From: Bradyrhizobium sp. CCGB01
GTDB taxonomy: Bacteria > Pseudomonadota > Alphaproteobacteria > Rhizobiales > Xanthobacteraceae
Reading direction: 5' to 3'
Assembly: GCF_024199795.1 (NCBI RefSeq)
Contig: NZ_JANADK010000001.1
Span: forward strand, 7,378,001 to 7,442,000
Length of the DNA stretch: 64,000 nucleotides
Shown here: piece by piece, positions 35,584 to 43,953 of the stretch
Position numbering within the stretch: position 1 is the first letter of the stretch
Layout of the letters: each line of letters opens with the position of its first letter
The notes under the pieces: generated by a model
Databases searched by the model: none
What the model was told of the DNA's origin: nothing
The model's input: the letters and a program-made list of their open reading frames with translations, nothing else
Position numbers and translations under genes: made by a program

Positions 35584-36345
35584 TCACTGGATCAGGAAAC
35601 GCGGAAACATCGGCATCGGCAGCCCGAGCACGTATGGAAACAGGATTGCGCAGCCGAGCGTCAGGCATGCGCCGACGATGGCCGCTTCCAGCCAGCGCGT
35701 CTCGTGCGAGCCCACCGCCGCGATCATGAAGCTGACGAAGGCCGTGACCACGAGGCCGAGCGGTCGGATCGCCAGCGCGAAGAAGAGGATCGCGGCCATC
35801 ACGAACAGCGGTCCCCGCCAGGAGTAGTGGGCTAGCGCCGCCCCCTCCGTCAGGAGGCCCGTCAGGGCGATGCCGGCGGACAAGGCGACCAGCAGCCCGC
35901 CGAACATCCGCGGCGCGGTCCCTGCGCCGAAAGAGAAGCCTCGCATGCCCTGCAGATCACTCGATGCCCACAGCGCGAACAGGGCGACCGCCATCAGGAC
36001 GACGCCGCCGATATAGTCCTGCGCGGACCGGATCTTCATGAACAGCGTGAGGATCGCGACTGCAAACAGCGGGTAGGAATAGATCAGCGCCAGCAGCACC
36101 TCAGCCGACGCCTTCTTGGTACCGCCACCGAACGATCCGAATAAGGCACTGGGCGCGCCGACGAGCAGCGCCGTCGCATGGCTGGTCACGACCGTCGCCG
36201 GGCCGCGCCCGGCGCCCCAGCCGAAGATTGTCCCGATTGACCAGATGAATTCGAAAATCTGCGGCGCAATCGCCAGCAGGCAGAAGCCGAGCGCCACCGA
36301 CGTATTTCGGGTGGCAGTCGCTGAGTGGCCCATCGTGTCGGCCAT
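35584..36345 (-). CDS. tctB: tripartite tricarboxylate transporter, small subunit TctB with N-terminal extension
   Basis: 253 residues; typical TctB proteins are about 150. The C-terminal ~150 residues (from about AQDYIGGVVLMAVALFALWASSDL) carry the four-helix TctB fold, including the GTAPRMFGGLLVALSAGIAL loop. The first ~95 residues are extra: two hydrophobic stretches around VALGFCLLAIAPQIFEFIWSIG and a glycine-rich segment (GSFGGGTKK). GGAGGA precedes the ATG. The extension may help assembly or bring another partner. Confidence 0.87.
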   Translation of the reverse strand: MADTMGHSATATRNTSVALGFCLLAIAPQIFEFIWSIGTIFGWGAGRGPATVVTSHATALLVGAPSALFGSFGGGTKKASAEVLLALIYSYPLFAVAILTLFMKIRSAQDYIGGVVLMAVALFALWASSDLQGMRGFSFGAGTAPRMFGGLLVALSAGIALTGLLTEGAALAHYSWRGPLFVMAAILFFALAIRPLGLVVTAFVSFMIAAVGSHETRWLEAAIVGACLTLGCAILFPYVLGLPMPMFPRFLIQ

Positions 36346-36438
36346 GCTTGTCTCCTCCGCGACTTCTAAGTCACGAGCACTGTTGTTCTAATCGGCTGGA
36401 ATGGATCCCCCACCCGGATCACTGCCTAGCGATTTTCA

Positions 36439-36969
36439 TCACACAATGCCAGCAAAACCCAACAGGCCCCCGGCGAGCAAAAGCCATAGTGGATTGATGC
36501 GCGAGATGGATGCGACCACCGCAACCACCGCGGTCAGAAGCAGCGCAGCAATGGTGCGATCGGTCGACTGGGCCAGGATCAAGGCGCTGGCTGCCATCAA
36601 TCCGATCGACAGCGGAACCAGTGCAGCCTGAATCAGGCCGGGCCAGCGCGACTGGCTGGGCCGGTTCAGGAGCCGGCTGACATAATAGGCAAGCAGCGCC
36701 GTCGGCAGGCACATCGCCAATGTCGCCGCCAGCGCGCCGGGGATGCCGGCGACGGCATAGCCGATTAACGTGACGATAAGGACGTTCGGACCTGGCGAGA
36801 GCTGCGCGATCGCATAGGCGTCGGCGAACTGCTTGTCGGTCATCCAGTGATGCACGTCGACGGCGATGCGGTGCATCTCGGGCACGGCCGCCGCGGCACC
36901 GCCGACGGCGAACAGCGACATTAGACCAAAGGTGGAGATCAGCGCCCAGATCGGGTTCTCGCTGTTCAT
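36439..36969 (-). CDS. chromate transporter, second half-size subunit
   Basis: 176 residues with about five to six membrane segments; IAQLSPGPNVLIVTLIGYAVAGIPGALAAT is the chromate-transporter repeat signature (PGPN). The ATG overlaps the stop of the preceding half (ATGA). Split short-chain CHR proteins of this type work as a pair and export or exchange chromate or related anions. Confidence 0.88.
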   Translation of the reverse strand: MNSENPIWALISTFGLMSLFAVGGAAAAVPEMHRIAVDVHHWMTDKQFADAYAIAQLSPGPNVLIVTLIGYAVAGIPGALAATLAMCLPTALLAYYVSRLLNRPSQSRWPGLIQAALVPLSIGLMAASALILAQSTDRTIAALLLTAVVAVVASISRINPLWLLLAGGLLGFAGIV

Positions 36970-37571
36970 GCTGCTACCTTCCGCCGCATCAGGAAGGTCG
37001 CGCCGATGCTGACGGGGATCGCGACCAGCAGCACCGCCTGGAGCGGCAGGCGGAGCACGCCGATCGCAACGAACACGCCGAGCATCAGAATGAGCACGAC
37101 GACGTCCATCCGCTTGATCAATGGCATCATCATGCGGAAGACCACCGCGATCAGGAGGCCGACCGCCGCGCAGGAGATGCCCGCGAGGATGCGGCGCAGC
37201 ACCTCCACATCGCCGAACCGGGCGTAGACGATCGCGAGCACGGTCATGATCACCGTCGGCGGCAGCAACAGCCCCGTAAAGGCGGCAACGCCGCCGGCGA
37301 TCCCGCGCAGCCGCGACCCGAACACCATCGACAGGTTGACGATGTTGGGCCCGGGCAGGAAATGGCAGAGCGCAAAGGTCTCGTTGAACTCCTCCGCCGT
37401 CATCCAGCGGTGCTGATCGACGATGGCGTGGCGGGCAAACACCAAAACCCCGCCGAAGCCGGCCAGCGACATCCGGGCGAAGGCCAGGAACAGCGCAACG
37501 AGGCCGGGTGGAGGGGCGTGGGTAGCTGGACGATCCGGCTCTTGGGCGGCCGGTGCTGAATCCGGGGACAT
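36966..37571 (-). CDS. chromate transporter, first half-size subunit
   Basis: 201 residues. A Pro-rich start (APAAQEPDRPATHAPPPG) is followed by the CHR repeat: MSLAGFGGVLVFARHAIVDQHRWMTAEEFNETFALCHFLPGPNIVNLSMVFG (given by ends: FGGV and PGPN). Divergent from ssrA. Substrate could be chromate or sulfate-like anions. Confidence 0.88.
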   Translation of the reverse strand: MSPDSAPAAQEPDRPATHAPPPGLVALFLAFARMSLAGFGGVLVFARHAIVDQHRWMTAEEFNETFALCHFLPGPNIVNLSMVFGSRLRGIAGGVAAFTGLLLPPTVIMTVLAIVYARFGDVEVLRRILAGISCAAVGLLIAVVFRMMMPLIKRMDVVVLILMLGVFVAIGVLRLPLQAVLLVAIPVSIGATFLMRRKVAA

Positions 37572-37689
37572 GTCAGGAGCTTAGAACGCAGTCCGCCATG
37601 CGGCCAAGATCATACCGAAGGCCGGCCGGAACCTATCCAAAGAGAACCGTGGGGTCTCCACTCGAAACCTCTGTTTTTTGAAACCTTTG

Positions 37690-38040
37690 CCCCCTATATT
37701 GGGGGTGCCGGTTCGCCGGCTATGGAAATAAACGGTCGTCGCAATAAACCATTCGGACCCGGGGGCGGTACCCGGCGCCTCCACCAAAGCCCACCAGCGG
37801 GCTAGCCCTGTAAGCGGGCTTTGGCGGGGGCGAAATAGGATCGACGAGGGCGTAAAGGGCGTGCTTTTTCCCGGTATTGTTCCGCCGTTATCGGGCTACT
37901 GCAATAGTTGCCAACGACAACTTTGCTCCGGTTGCTCAGGCTGCGTAACGCAGTTTGAAAGACCATCTTAAAGTCCTAACGGGTTAAGCTCCGTTAGGCG
38001 GGGTTCGGAGGCACCTGGCAACAGAAGCCTCCACTTACCT
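37690..38040 (+). ncRNA. ssrA: transfer-messenger RNA, circularly permuted two-piece form
   Basis: The acceptor part comes first: a T-arm-like stem, an acceptor strand CGCCTCC and ACCA at about 37787. After an intervening hairpin (AGCCCACCAGCGGGCT...) the coding piece begins GGGGGCGAAATAGGATCGAC, the usual tmRNA 5' end, whose GGGGGCG pairs with CGCCTCC. The resume region ATAGTT precedes GCC at 37910 and the tag ANDNFAPVAQAA ends at TAA 37946-37948. Pseudoknot stems CCTAACG/CGTTAGG and GGAGGC/GCCTCC follow. Ends are approximate. The T-loop reads GGCGGTA rather than TTCRANY. Confidence 0.93.
37910..37948 (+). other. ssrA proteolysis tag reading frame
   Basis: Codons GCC to GCG plus TAA encode ANDNFAPVAQAA. 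The AND-N start is the SspB-contact type, and the terminal AA is the ClpX-recognition end. The intergenic stretches before (37572-37690) and after (38040-38148) the tmRNA show no gene; the ssrA promoter could not be fixed. Confidence 0.92.
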
Positions 38041-38148
38041 CTTATTTCCTTCCCGGCGGGGACTCCTGCTGACCCGTCAGGCGCGGTAATATCGCGGCTT
38101 GGCGAGTCGGGCCGGCGGGGCCGGCTCCGGGAATGCGACAGGACCATC

Positions 38149-38667
38149 ATGGCGACCGATCATATCCGATACGATGTGCTGGCCCGCGACGCGCTGCGCG
38201 GCGTGCTGCGGAAGGTGCTGACCGATGCCGCGTCCCATGGACTGCCGGGCGAGCACCATTTCTTCATCACCTTCGTGTCGAAGGCCGAGGGCGTGAAGCT
38301 GTCGTCGCGGCTGCTGGCGCAATATCCGGAAGAGATGACGATCATCCTCCAGCACCAGTTCTGGGACCTGACCGTGCTCGAGGACCGTTTCGAGGTCGGC
38401 CTGTCCTTCGGCGGCATTCCGGAGCGGCTGATCGTGCCGTTCAGTGCGATCAAGAGCTTCCTCGATCCGTCCGTGAAGTTCGGCCTCCAGTTCGACACCT
38501 CCGATGTCGCCGAGGTCTCGCCCGAGACATTGCCGGCCGCTCCCGCACCGTCGGCCGTCGCGGTGCCCGCGCCTGCCATCGAGCCGGCAGAGAGCACAGA
38601 CGAGCCGACCGCTCCGAACCAGGGCGGCGCCGAGGTGGTGCGGCTCGATCGTTTCCGCAAGAAATGA
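38149..38667 (+). CDS. sspB: ClpXP adaptor protein SspB (alphaproteobacterial type)
   Basis: 172 residues. The ssrA-tag-binding domain covers about residues 1-125 (IRYDVLARDALRGVLRKVL... HFFITFVS, FEVGLSFGGIPERLIVPFSAI). A flexible Pro/Ala-rich linker leads to the C-terminal VVRLDRFRKK, the hydrophobic-basic tail that docks on ClpX. The gene lies about 110 bases after ssrA on the same strand: the tag and its delivery factor are neighbours. Confidence 0.92.
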   Translation: MATDHIRYDVLARDALRGVLRKVLTDAASHGLPGEHHFFITFVSKAEGVKLSSRLLAQYPEEMTIILQHQFWDLTVLEDRFEVGLSFGGIPERLIVPFSAIKSFLDPSVKFGLQFDTSDVAEVSPETLPAAPAPSAVAVPAPAIEPAESTDEPTAPNQGGAEVVRLDRFRKK

Positions 38668-38754
38668 TCTAGGTTGGGCGCGAAACGGTCGCGCCGGCCA
38701 AACTGCCTCTATAGAAGAGCACATGAAGAGGCCGCGCGGCGTTCGTGCGGCAGG

Positions 38755-40188
38755 ATGGATGTGCTCATGGCCAAGGCTGCCCGCTCGAAGACCTCGTCTC
38801 CCGCCACCCGCATCGAGACCGACAGTTTCGGTCCCATCGAGGTCCCCGCCGATCGCTATTGGGGCGCGCAGACCGAGCGCTCGCGCCAGAATTTCCGCAT
38901 CGGCATCGACCGCATGCCGATTTCGCTCGTGCATGCGCTCGGCATCGTCAAGCTCGCCGCCGCACAATCCAACCTCGCGCTCGGCCTGCTCGACCAGCGC
39001 CGCGCCAACGCCATCATTCGCGCCGCGCGCGAGGTGATCGAGGGCAAGCTGGACGATCATTTCCCGCTTGTCGTGTGGCAGACCGGCTCGGGCACCCAGA
39101 GCAACATGAACCTCAACGAGGTGATCGCCAACCGCGCCAATGAGCTGCTCGGCGGCAAGCTCGGCGCCAAGGAGCCGGTGCATCCCAACGACCACGTCAA
39201 CATGAGCCAGTCGTCGAACGACTCGTTCCCGACCGCGATGCATATTGCGGCCGCAAGCCGCATCAATGCCGATCTCGTCCCTGCCCTCGGCGAGCTGCTC
39301 CGCGCGCTCCGCAAGAAGGAGAAGGAGTTCGGCAAGATCGTGAAGATCGGCCGCACCCACACCCAGGATGCGACGCCCCTGACGCTCGGCCAGGAATTTT
39401 CCGGCTACGCCGCCCAGGTCGAAAGCGGCATCGCCCGCCTCAAGGTCGCGGTGAAGGACCTCTATCCGCTGGCACAGGGCGGCACCGCCGTCGGCACCGG
39501 CCTCAACTCGAAGCCGCGCTTTGCAAGACTGTTCGCAAAGCACGCCGCCGGGATCACCAAGCTTCCCTTCACCAGCGCCGCCAACAAATTCGAGGCGCTG
39601 GCCTCGAACGACGCCTATGTGCTGGTGCATGGCGCCATCAATTCCGTCGCGACGGGCCTGTTCAAGATCGCCAACGACATCCGCCTGCTCGGATCGGGCC
39701 CGCGCTCGGGCCTGGGCGAACTGATCCTGCCGGAGAACGAGCCGGGCTCCTCGATCATGCCCGGCAAGGTCAACCCGACGCAGTGCGAGGCGATGACGAT
39801 GGTGTGCTGCCAGGTGTTCGGCAATCACACTGCGATCACGGTCGCCGGCAGCCAGGGCCATTTCGAGCTCAACGTCTACAAGCCCGTGCTCGCCTACAAC
39901 ATGCTGCACTCGATCCGCCTGATGGCGGACGCCGCGCGCTCCTTCACCGAACATTGCGTCAGCGGCATCCGCGCCGACGAAAAGCGCATCGGCGATCTGA
40001 TGCAGCGCTCGCTGATGCTGGTGACCGCGCTCGCGCCGAAGATCGGCTACGACAACGCCGCCAAGGTGGCGAAGACGGCGCATGCCAACGGTACTACCCT
40101 GAAGGAGGAGGCGCTGCGGCTCGGCTTCGTCTCGGCGGCCGAGTTCGACCGCCTGGTGCAGCCGGAGAAAATGACGCAGCCCGGATGA
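38755..40188 (+). CDS. fumC: fumarate hydratase class II
   Basis: About 477 residues. Contains [18 protein letters not shown], the catalytic loop signature [17 protein letters not shown] and [18 protein letters not shown], all diagnostic of the FumC/aspartase superfamily, with fumarase-specific [18 protein letters not shown]-cycle enzyme (fumarate to malate). ATG 38755 or 38767 could start it; the conserved part begins at [13 protein letters not shown]. Confidence 0.96.
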   Translation: MDVLMAKAARSKTSSPATRIETDSFGPIEVPADRYWGAQTERSRQNFRIGIDRMPISLVHALGIVKLAAAQSNLALGLLDQRRANAIIRAAREVIEGKLDDHFPLVVWQTGSGTQSNMNLNEVIANRANELLGGKLGAKEPVHPNDHVNMSQSSNDSFPTAMHIAAASRINADLVPALGELLRALRKKEKEFGKIVKIGRTHTQDATPLTLGQEFSGYAAQVESGIARLKVAVKDLYPLAQGGTAVGTGLNSKPRFARLFAKHAAGITKLPFTSAANKFEALASNDAYVLVHGAINSVATGLFKIANDIRLLGSGPRSGLGELILPENEPGSSIMPGKVNPTQCEAMTMVCCQVFGNHTAITVAGSQGHFELNVYKPVLAYNMLHSIRLMADAARSFTEHCVSGIRADEKRIGDLMQRSLMLVTALAPKIGYDNAAKVAKTAHANGTTLKEEALRLGFVSAAEFDRLVQPEKMTQPG

Positions 40189-40464
40189 ATTCCGAATTCC
40201 GATAGTCATCCGTAATGATACGGAGCCCCGGGAAGCATAAATATAAGGCTTAAAGGACAGGATTTGATTACCGTCAATGTTGCGGGGAGGCGGCGTGCTA
40301 CGCCGGCCTCTCTGCCCTTGACGGGGCTAATTCATCGTTTGATGGCCCAGAGGCCGATTGACGAGGACGAGCGAATGGCGATCAAGTCTTGTGGGGCGCA
40401 ACGCGCCACCCTGTTTCTGAATGTTTCATCTTGTCTGAGGAGGATCGGATGATGGAGACGCGGC
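40189..40464. other. 276-base intergenic stretch without a clear gene
   Basis: A small hairpin TCCGTA-ATGA-TACGGA (40209-40224) follows fumC and could be a weak RNA end. GAGGCGGCGT-GCT-ACGCCGGCCTC near 40285-40310 can fold. The short plus-strand frame here lacks any protein character. A promoter for the DUF4169 gene is probably inside but not readable. Confidence 0.4.
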
Positions 40465-40653
40465 ATGGGGAACGTCATCAACCTGAATCGTTTCAGGAAG
40501 CGCGCCGAGCGGGAAGCCTCGGCGAAGCGGGCGGACGCCAATCGGGCGAAGTTCGGCCGCACGAAGGCGGAGCGGTCGGCGGAGGAGACGCACGCGGACA
40601 AGGCGAAGGCGCATCTGGACCAGCATCAGATCGATCGCGAGGATCAGTCATGA
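40465..40653 (+). CDS. DUF4169 family small basic protein
   Basis: 62 residues, MGNVINLNRFRKRAEREASAKR and a highly charged, probably helical remainder. It matches the DUF4169 pattern (short MGNVINL-RxRK start). Function unknown. Its TGA overlaps the ATG of the next gene (ATGA), so it is coupled to the ribbon-helix-helix protein. Confidence 0.85.
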   Translation: MGNVINLNRFRKRAEREASAKRADANRAKFGRTKAERSAEETHADKAKAHLDQHQIDREDQS

Positions 40654-40904
40654 AGTCGCCCGTCGTGAAACGATCGATCGTGGTCGCCGGCCACAAGACC
40701 AGCGTCAGCCTGGAAGAGGCGTTCTGGAACGGCATGAAGGAGATCTCGGGCCTGCGTAACATGACGCTGTCCGAGCTCGTCGGCGAGATCGACGGCGCCC
40801 GCCAGCAGGGCAATCTGTCCTCGGCGATCCGCCTGTTCGTGCTCGACTACTTCAAGAGCCGCGCCATGGCCGCCATCCAGCCGGAAAAGGTCCCGGCTCA
40901 GTAG
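40650..40904 (+). CDS. ribbon-helix-helix protein (RHH_4 family)
   Basis: 84 residues. VVKRSIVVAGHKTSVSLEEAFWNGMKEISGLRNMTLSELVGEID shows a beta strand with alternating residues (KTSVSLE) followed by two helices, the MetJ/Arc-like fold. Possibly DNA-binding and dimeric. It forms a conserved pair with DUF4169 in alphaproteobacteria (recalled). The feoAB operon starts 116 bases downstream on the same strand. Confidence 0.87.
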   Translation: MKSPVVKRSIVVAGHKTSVSLEEAFWNGMKEISGLRNMTLSELVGEIDGARQQGNLSSAIRLFVLDYFKSRAMAAIQPEKVPAQ

Positions 40905-40937
40905 GCGTCAGGGGCGCTTTTCCGGGCGTCCCCCGAT

Positions 40938-40966
40938 CTGCACTTTAAAATCACTCTAAGGTGCAG
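40938..40966. promoter_or_regulatory. 29-bp dyad upstream of feoA, candidate Irr/Fur-type operator
   Basis: CTGCAC and GTGCAG arms enclose TTTAAAATCACTCTAAG, itself an imperfect TTTA...TAAG dyad resembling the iron-control element bound by Irr. It lies 54 bases before the feoA ATG. Confidence 0.55.
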
Positions 40967-40994
40967 TTTCGACCGACCCGCGCGCTTGACCTCA

Positions 40995-41021
40995 ATGCCC
41001 TGCGTTGAAAATACAGGGCAT
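40995..41021 (+). promoter_or_regulatory. hairpin overlapping the feoA start codon
   Basis: ATGCCCTG (40995-41002) is perfectly complementary to CAGGGCAT (41014-41021), with an 11-base AT-rich loop. The right arm includes the AGGG ribosome site and two bases of the feoA ATG, so folding would block initiation. Confidence 0.65.
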
Positions 41022-41295
41022 GACCGACACCAATGACACGCGTTCGCGGATGCCGCTGGGCTTGGCCCAGCGCGGCTATATCGGCGTCATCCAGCACCTT
41101 TCCGCCAAGGACGCGGGCTCGGCCCTCTCCGACATCGAGCTCGAGAGCCGGCTGATCGAGCTCGGCTTCGTCGAGGGCGCCCGGATCGAGGTCCTGCACG
41201 AGGGGCTGGTCGGGCGCGACCCGATCGCCGTCCGTGTCGACAACATCACGATCGCGGTCCGCCGTCGTGAAGCCATGGCCATCATCGTCGCTTAG
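41020..41295 (+). CDS. feoA: ferrous iron transport protein A
   Basis: 91 residues from the ATG at 41020. SH3-like FeoA domain: LESRLIELGFVEGARIEVLHEGLVGRDPIAVRVDNITIAVRRREAMAIIV (given by ends: ELGF and AIIV), where the Leu-Gly-Phe and VRxxxxxIAxRR-EA pattern is typical. Small cytosolic partner of FeoB. Followed 34 bases later by feoB. No feoC is visible. Confidence 0.93.
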   Translation: MTDTNDTRSRMPLGLAQRGYIGVIQHLSAKDAGSALSDIELESRLIELGFVEGARIEVLHEGLVGRDPIAVRVDNITIAVRRREAMAIIVA

Positions 41296-41329
41296 ATGCC
41301 GACCGGACCCCGATCCAAGGCCTGATCCC

Positions 41330-43201
41330 ATGGAATTACCCCTGCTGCATCTCGCCCTGGTCGGCACGCCAAACAGCGGCAAGACCTCGCTGTTCAACGC
41401 GCTGACCGGCAGCCGGCAGAAGGTCGCGAACTATCCGGGCGTCACCGTCGAGCGCAAGGAAGGCTTCTTCGTCACGCCCCTGGGCCGCCAGGTCTCCGTG
41501 GTCGACCTGCCCGGCACCTATTCGCTGCGCGGCCGCAGCCCGGACGAGGAGATCACCCGCGACTTCGTGCTCGGCAAGGCCTCCGGCGAGACCGTGCCCG
41601 ACCTCGTGCTGTGCGTGGCCGACTCCACCAATCTGCGCCTGACCATCCGCTTGCTGCTGGAGCTGAAGCGCACCGGCCGGCCGATGATCCTCGTCCTCAA
41701 CATGTTCGACATCGCGAGCCGCCGCGGCATCACCGTCGACGTCGCGCGGCTCGCCAAGGAGCTCGGCGTGCCCGTGGTCACCTCGATCGCGGTCCGCAAG
41801 AGCGGCACGGCCGATCTGCTGGCGCTGACGGACGAAATCTCGGCAAAACTTGCCGAAGAGCCGCAGGAGAACAACTGGCGCGCGCTCAGCGTCGCCGAGC
41901 TGCGCGCCACCCAGCGCGAGGCCGACCGCATCATTGCCGACTGCGTCAGCCTGCCTGCCAGACCCGACACCTGGACCGCGCGGATCGATGCCGTGGTGCT
42001 GCACCCGGTCGGCGGACTGATCGTGCTCGCGCTGATCCTGTTCGTGATGTTCCAGGCGGTGTTCGCCTGGGCACAGCCGGCGATGGACCTGCTCAAGTCC
42101 GGCTTCGACGCGCTCGGGGAGCTCGTGCAGGCCACCCTCCCCGACGGCCTGTTGCAGAGCTTCCTCCAGAACGGCGTGATCTCGGGCGTCGGCAGCGTCA
42201 TCGTGTTCCTGCCGCAGATCATCCTCATCTTCCTGTTCATCCTGCTGCTGGAAGATTTCGGCTACATGGCGCGCGCGGCGTTCCTGATGGACCGCATCAT
42301 GGGCGGCGCGGGACTGCACGGCCGCGCCTTCATTCCGCTGCTGTCGAGCTTTGCCTGTGCCATTCCCGGCATCATGGCGACGCGCGTCATCGACGACAAG
42401 CGCGACCGGCTGACCACGATCCTGATCGCGCCGCTGATGACCTGCTCGGCGCGCATTCCCGTCTATACGCTGATCATCTCGGCCTTCATTCCGGCGAGAG
42501 ACGTCTGGGGCTTCATCAACCTCCAGGGCCTCGTGATGTTCGGCCTCTATGCGGCCGGCATCGCCAGCGCGCTGCTGGTCTCGTTCCTGATCAAGTTCTT
42601 CATGCTGCGCGACTATGCGCCGGCGCCGTTCATGCTGGAGCTGCCGGACTACAAGATGCCGCGGCTGAAATCGATCGTGATCGGCATCTTCACCCGCGCC
42701 AAGATGTTCCTCTATCGCGCCGGCACCACGATCTTCTCGATGATGGTGCTGATCTGGTTCCTGGCCTCGTTCCCGCAGCCGCCCGCGGGCGCGACCGAGC
42801 CCGCCATCGACTTCAGCCTCGCCGCGATCATCGGCAAGGCGCTCGAGCCGCTGCTCGCCCCCGTCGGCTTCAACTGGCAGATCGCGGTCGCGCTGATCCC
42901 CGGCATGGCGGCGCGCGAGGTCGCGGTGGCCGCGCTCGGCACCGTCTATGCGATCGAAGGCGGCAAGGAGGCCGCCGAGCAGATCGGTCAGGTGCTGGCG
43001 ACGAAATGGTCGCTCGCGACCGCGCTGTCGATGCTGGCCTGGTACATCTTCGCCCCGCAATGCGCATCCACGCTCGCCGTGATCCGGCGCGAGACCGGAA
43101 GCTGGACCTGGATGGCCGTGACCTTCCTCTACATGCTGGTGCTGGCCTATGCCGCGAGCCTCGTGACCTACAACGCCGCGGTCGCGTTAGGGGCGGGATA
43201 G
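41330..43201 (+). CDS. feoB: ferrous iron transporter FeoB
   Basis: 623 residues. N-terminal GTPase with G1 GTPNSGKTS, G3 DLPGTYS and G4 NMFD (usually NMID), then a helical GDI region and a membrane part with Gate motifs GLHGRAFIPLLSSFACAIPGIMATR and YKMPRLKSIVIGIF, and a final membrane section with MAAREVAVAALGTVYAI. G1 has Thr where most FeoB proteins have Asn (GNPNSGKT). Imports Fe2+ across the inner membrane. It is on the short side for FeoB (700+ in enterics). Confidence 0.95.
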   Translation: MELPLLHLALVGTPNSGKTSLFNALTGSRQKVANYPGVTVERKEGFFVTPLGRQVSVVDLPGTYSLRGRSPDEEITRDFVLGKASGETVPDLVLCVADSTNLRLTIRLLLELKRTGRPMILVLNMFDIASRRGITVDVARLAKELGVPVVTSIAVRKSGTADLLALTDEISAKLAEEPQENNWRALSVAELRATQREADRIIADCVSLPARPDTWTARIDAVVLHPVGGLIVLALILFVMFQAVFAWAQPAMDLLKSGFDALGELVQATLPDGLLQSFLQNGVISGVGSVIVFLPQIILIFLFILLLEDFGYMARAAFLMDRIMGGAGLHGRAFIPLLSSFACAIPGIMATRVIDDKRDRLTTILIAPLMTCSARIPVYTLIISAFIPARDVWGFINLQGLVMFGLYAAGIASALLVSFLIKFFMLRDYAPAPFMLELPDYKMPRLKSIVIGIFTRAKMFLYRAGTTIFSMMVLIWFLASFPQPPAGATEPAIDFSLAAIIGKALEPLLAPVGFNWQIAVALIPGMAAREVAVAALGTVYAIEGGKEAAEQIGQVLATKWSLATALSMLAWYIFAPQCASTLAVIRRETGSWTWMAVTFLYMLVLAYAASLVTYNAAVALGAG

Positions 43202-43295
43202 CCCCCTCAAAACAAAAGCTGAGAAAACAACCCCATGCACAGTAGACGGGGGTTGTGAAATCAATGGCTTAGGCGGTGCGAGAATTGTCCACTAG

Positions 43296-43320
43296 CCCGG
43301 GTGGAGCGAAGCGTAATCCT
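43296..43320. repeat. short dispersed repeat, family 3
   Basis: CCCGGGTGGAGCGAAGCGTAATCC is the reverse complement of the sequence at 54464-54490 (apart from a few changes). This is the GGATTACGC-type short repeat frequent in Bradyrhizobium (recalled). Confidence 0.65.
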
Positions 43321-43393
43321 CGCTACAGACTGCCCCGGTTGCACCGTCGGGCAAAACACTGGCACAATGACATCATCGCTCTCTGCGCTGGCC

Positions 43394-43620
43394 GCTAGCG
43401 CAGGGGAATCGCATATGGGAGCGATTCCCCTGTGGCCATCCTTCGAGACGCCCGCCGTTGGCGGGCCCTCAGGATGAGGGCCGAGTGCGCGGCCGCTGTT
43501 TCGACCGGCACTGATGCCGCTTAGCCTCATCCTGAGGAGACCGCGAAGCGGTCGTCTCGAAGGACGAGGCGTGCGCTGTGATCGCGCAAACCGCCATATG
43601 CGATTACCCTAGCCGCTAGC
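43394..43620. mobile_element. 227-bp MITE-like element with terminal inverted repeats enclosing family 1 repeat units
   Basis: The left end has GCTAGCG then AGGGGAATCGCATATGG (43394-43418); the right end carries the inverse, CCATATGCGATTACCCT then CGCTAGC (43594-43620), with 12 bases fully identical. An 11-bp direct repeat GCCGCTAGCGC flanks both ends (43391-43401, 43612-43622), as expected of a target duplication. Inside are a perfect 12-bp-arm hairpin (43401-43432) and family 1 units B (43438-43479) and A (43525-43569). No transposase. The right end contains the stop codon of the next gene. Confidence 0.7.
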
Positions 43621-43933
43621 GCGGACCGCTCTGTCCATCCTCCGCCTCGCTCTCCGGCTCCTGTATCAGCACCGCGGGCTCGTCATAGCCTTTGCGGCTG
43701 CTGTAGAACACCAGCGCCATCAAGCCGATGCCGACGACCAGCGAGAACGCGACGCCGAGCACCAGCGCGACATAGCCGGACGCCGGCACGCTCGTGTCCG
43801 TGCTGGTCCAGCCGAGATAGCCCAGAACGCACGCGGCCACGAGCATCGCGCATAACACCGCGACGACCAGCCATCTCGCGAGCTTGCCGCCTTGGGGAGT
43901 GGATGGCGCCTGTTGCCCGTCGGTGCTGTTCAT
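43616..43933 (-). CDS. small membrane protein of unknown function in the sox-like operon
   Basis: 105 residues, two hydrophobic segments (ARWLVVAVLCAMLVAACVLGYLGW and VALVLGVAFSLVVGIGLMALVFY), then an acidic tail (EPESEAEDGQSGPR). AGGAGAG precedes the ATG. It starts 20 bases after the DUF302 gene. Its TAG stop lies in the terminal direct repeat of the MITE-like element, so its last residues could have been altered by insertion. No function is recognised. Confidence 0.75.
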   Translation of the reverse strand: MNSTDGQQAPSTPQGGKLARWLVVAVLCAMLVAACVLGYLGWTSTDTSVPASGYVALVLGVAFSLVVGIGLMALVFYSSRKGYDEPAVLIQEPESEAEDGQSGPR

Positions 43934-43953
43934 GGACTCTCCTCAAGCGCTTG

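Noticed and set aside
37672..37700. TTGAAA ... TATATT as an ssrA promoter
   Set aside because: The spacer is 11 bases, too short for sigma70. No better pair was found.
37581..37787. Small minus-strand frame over the tmRNA acceptor piece
   Set aside because: It lies inside the tmRNA structure and has no family features.
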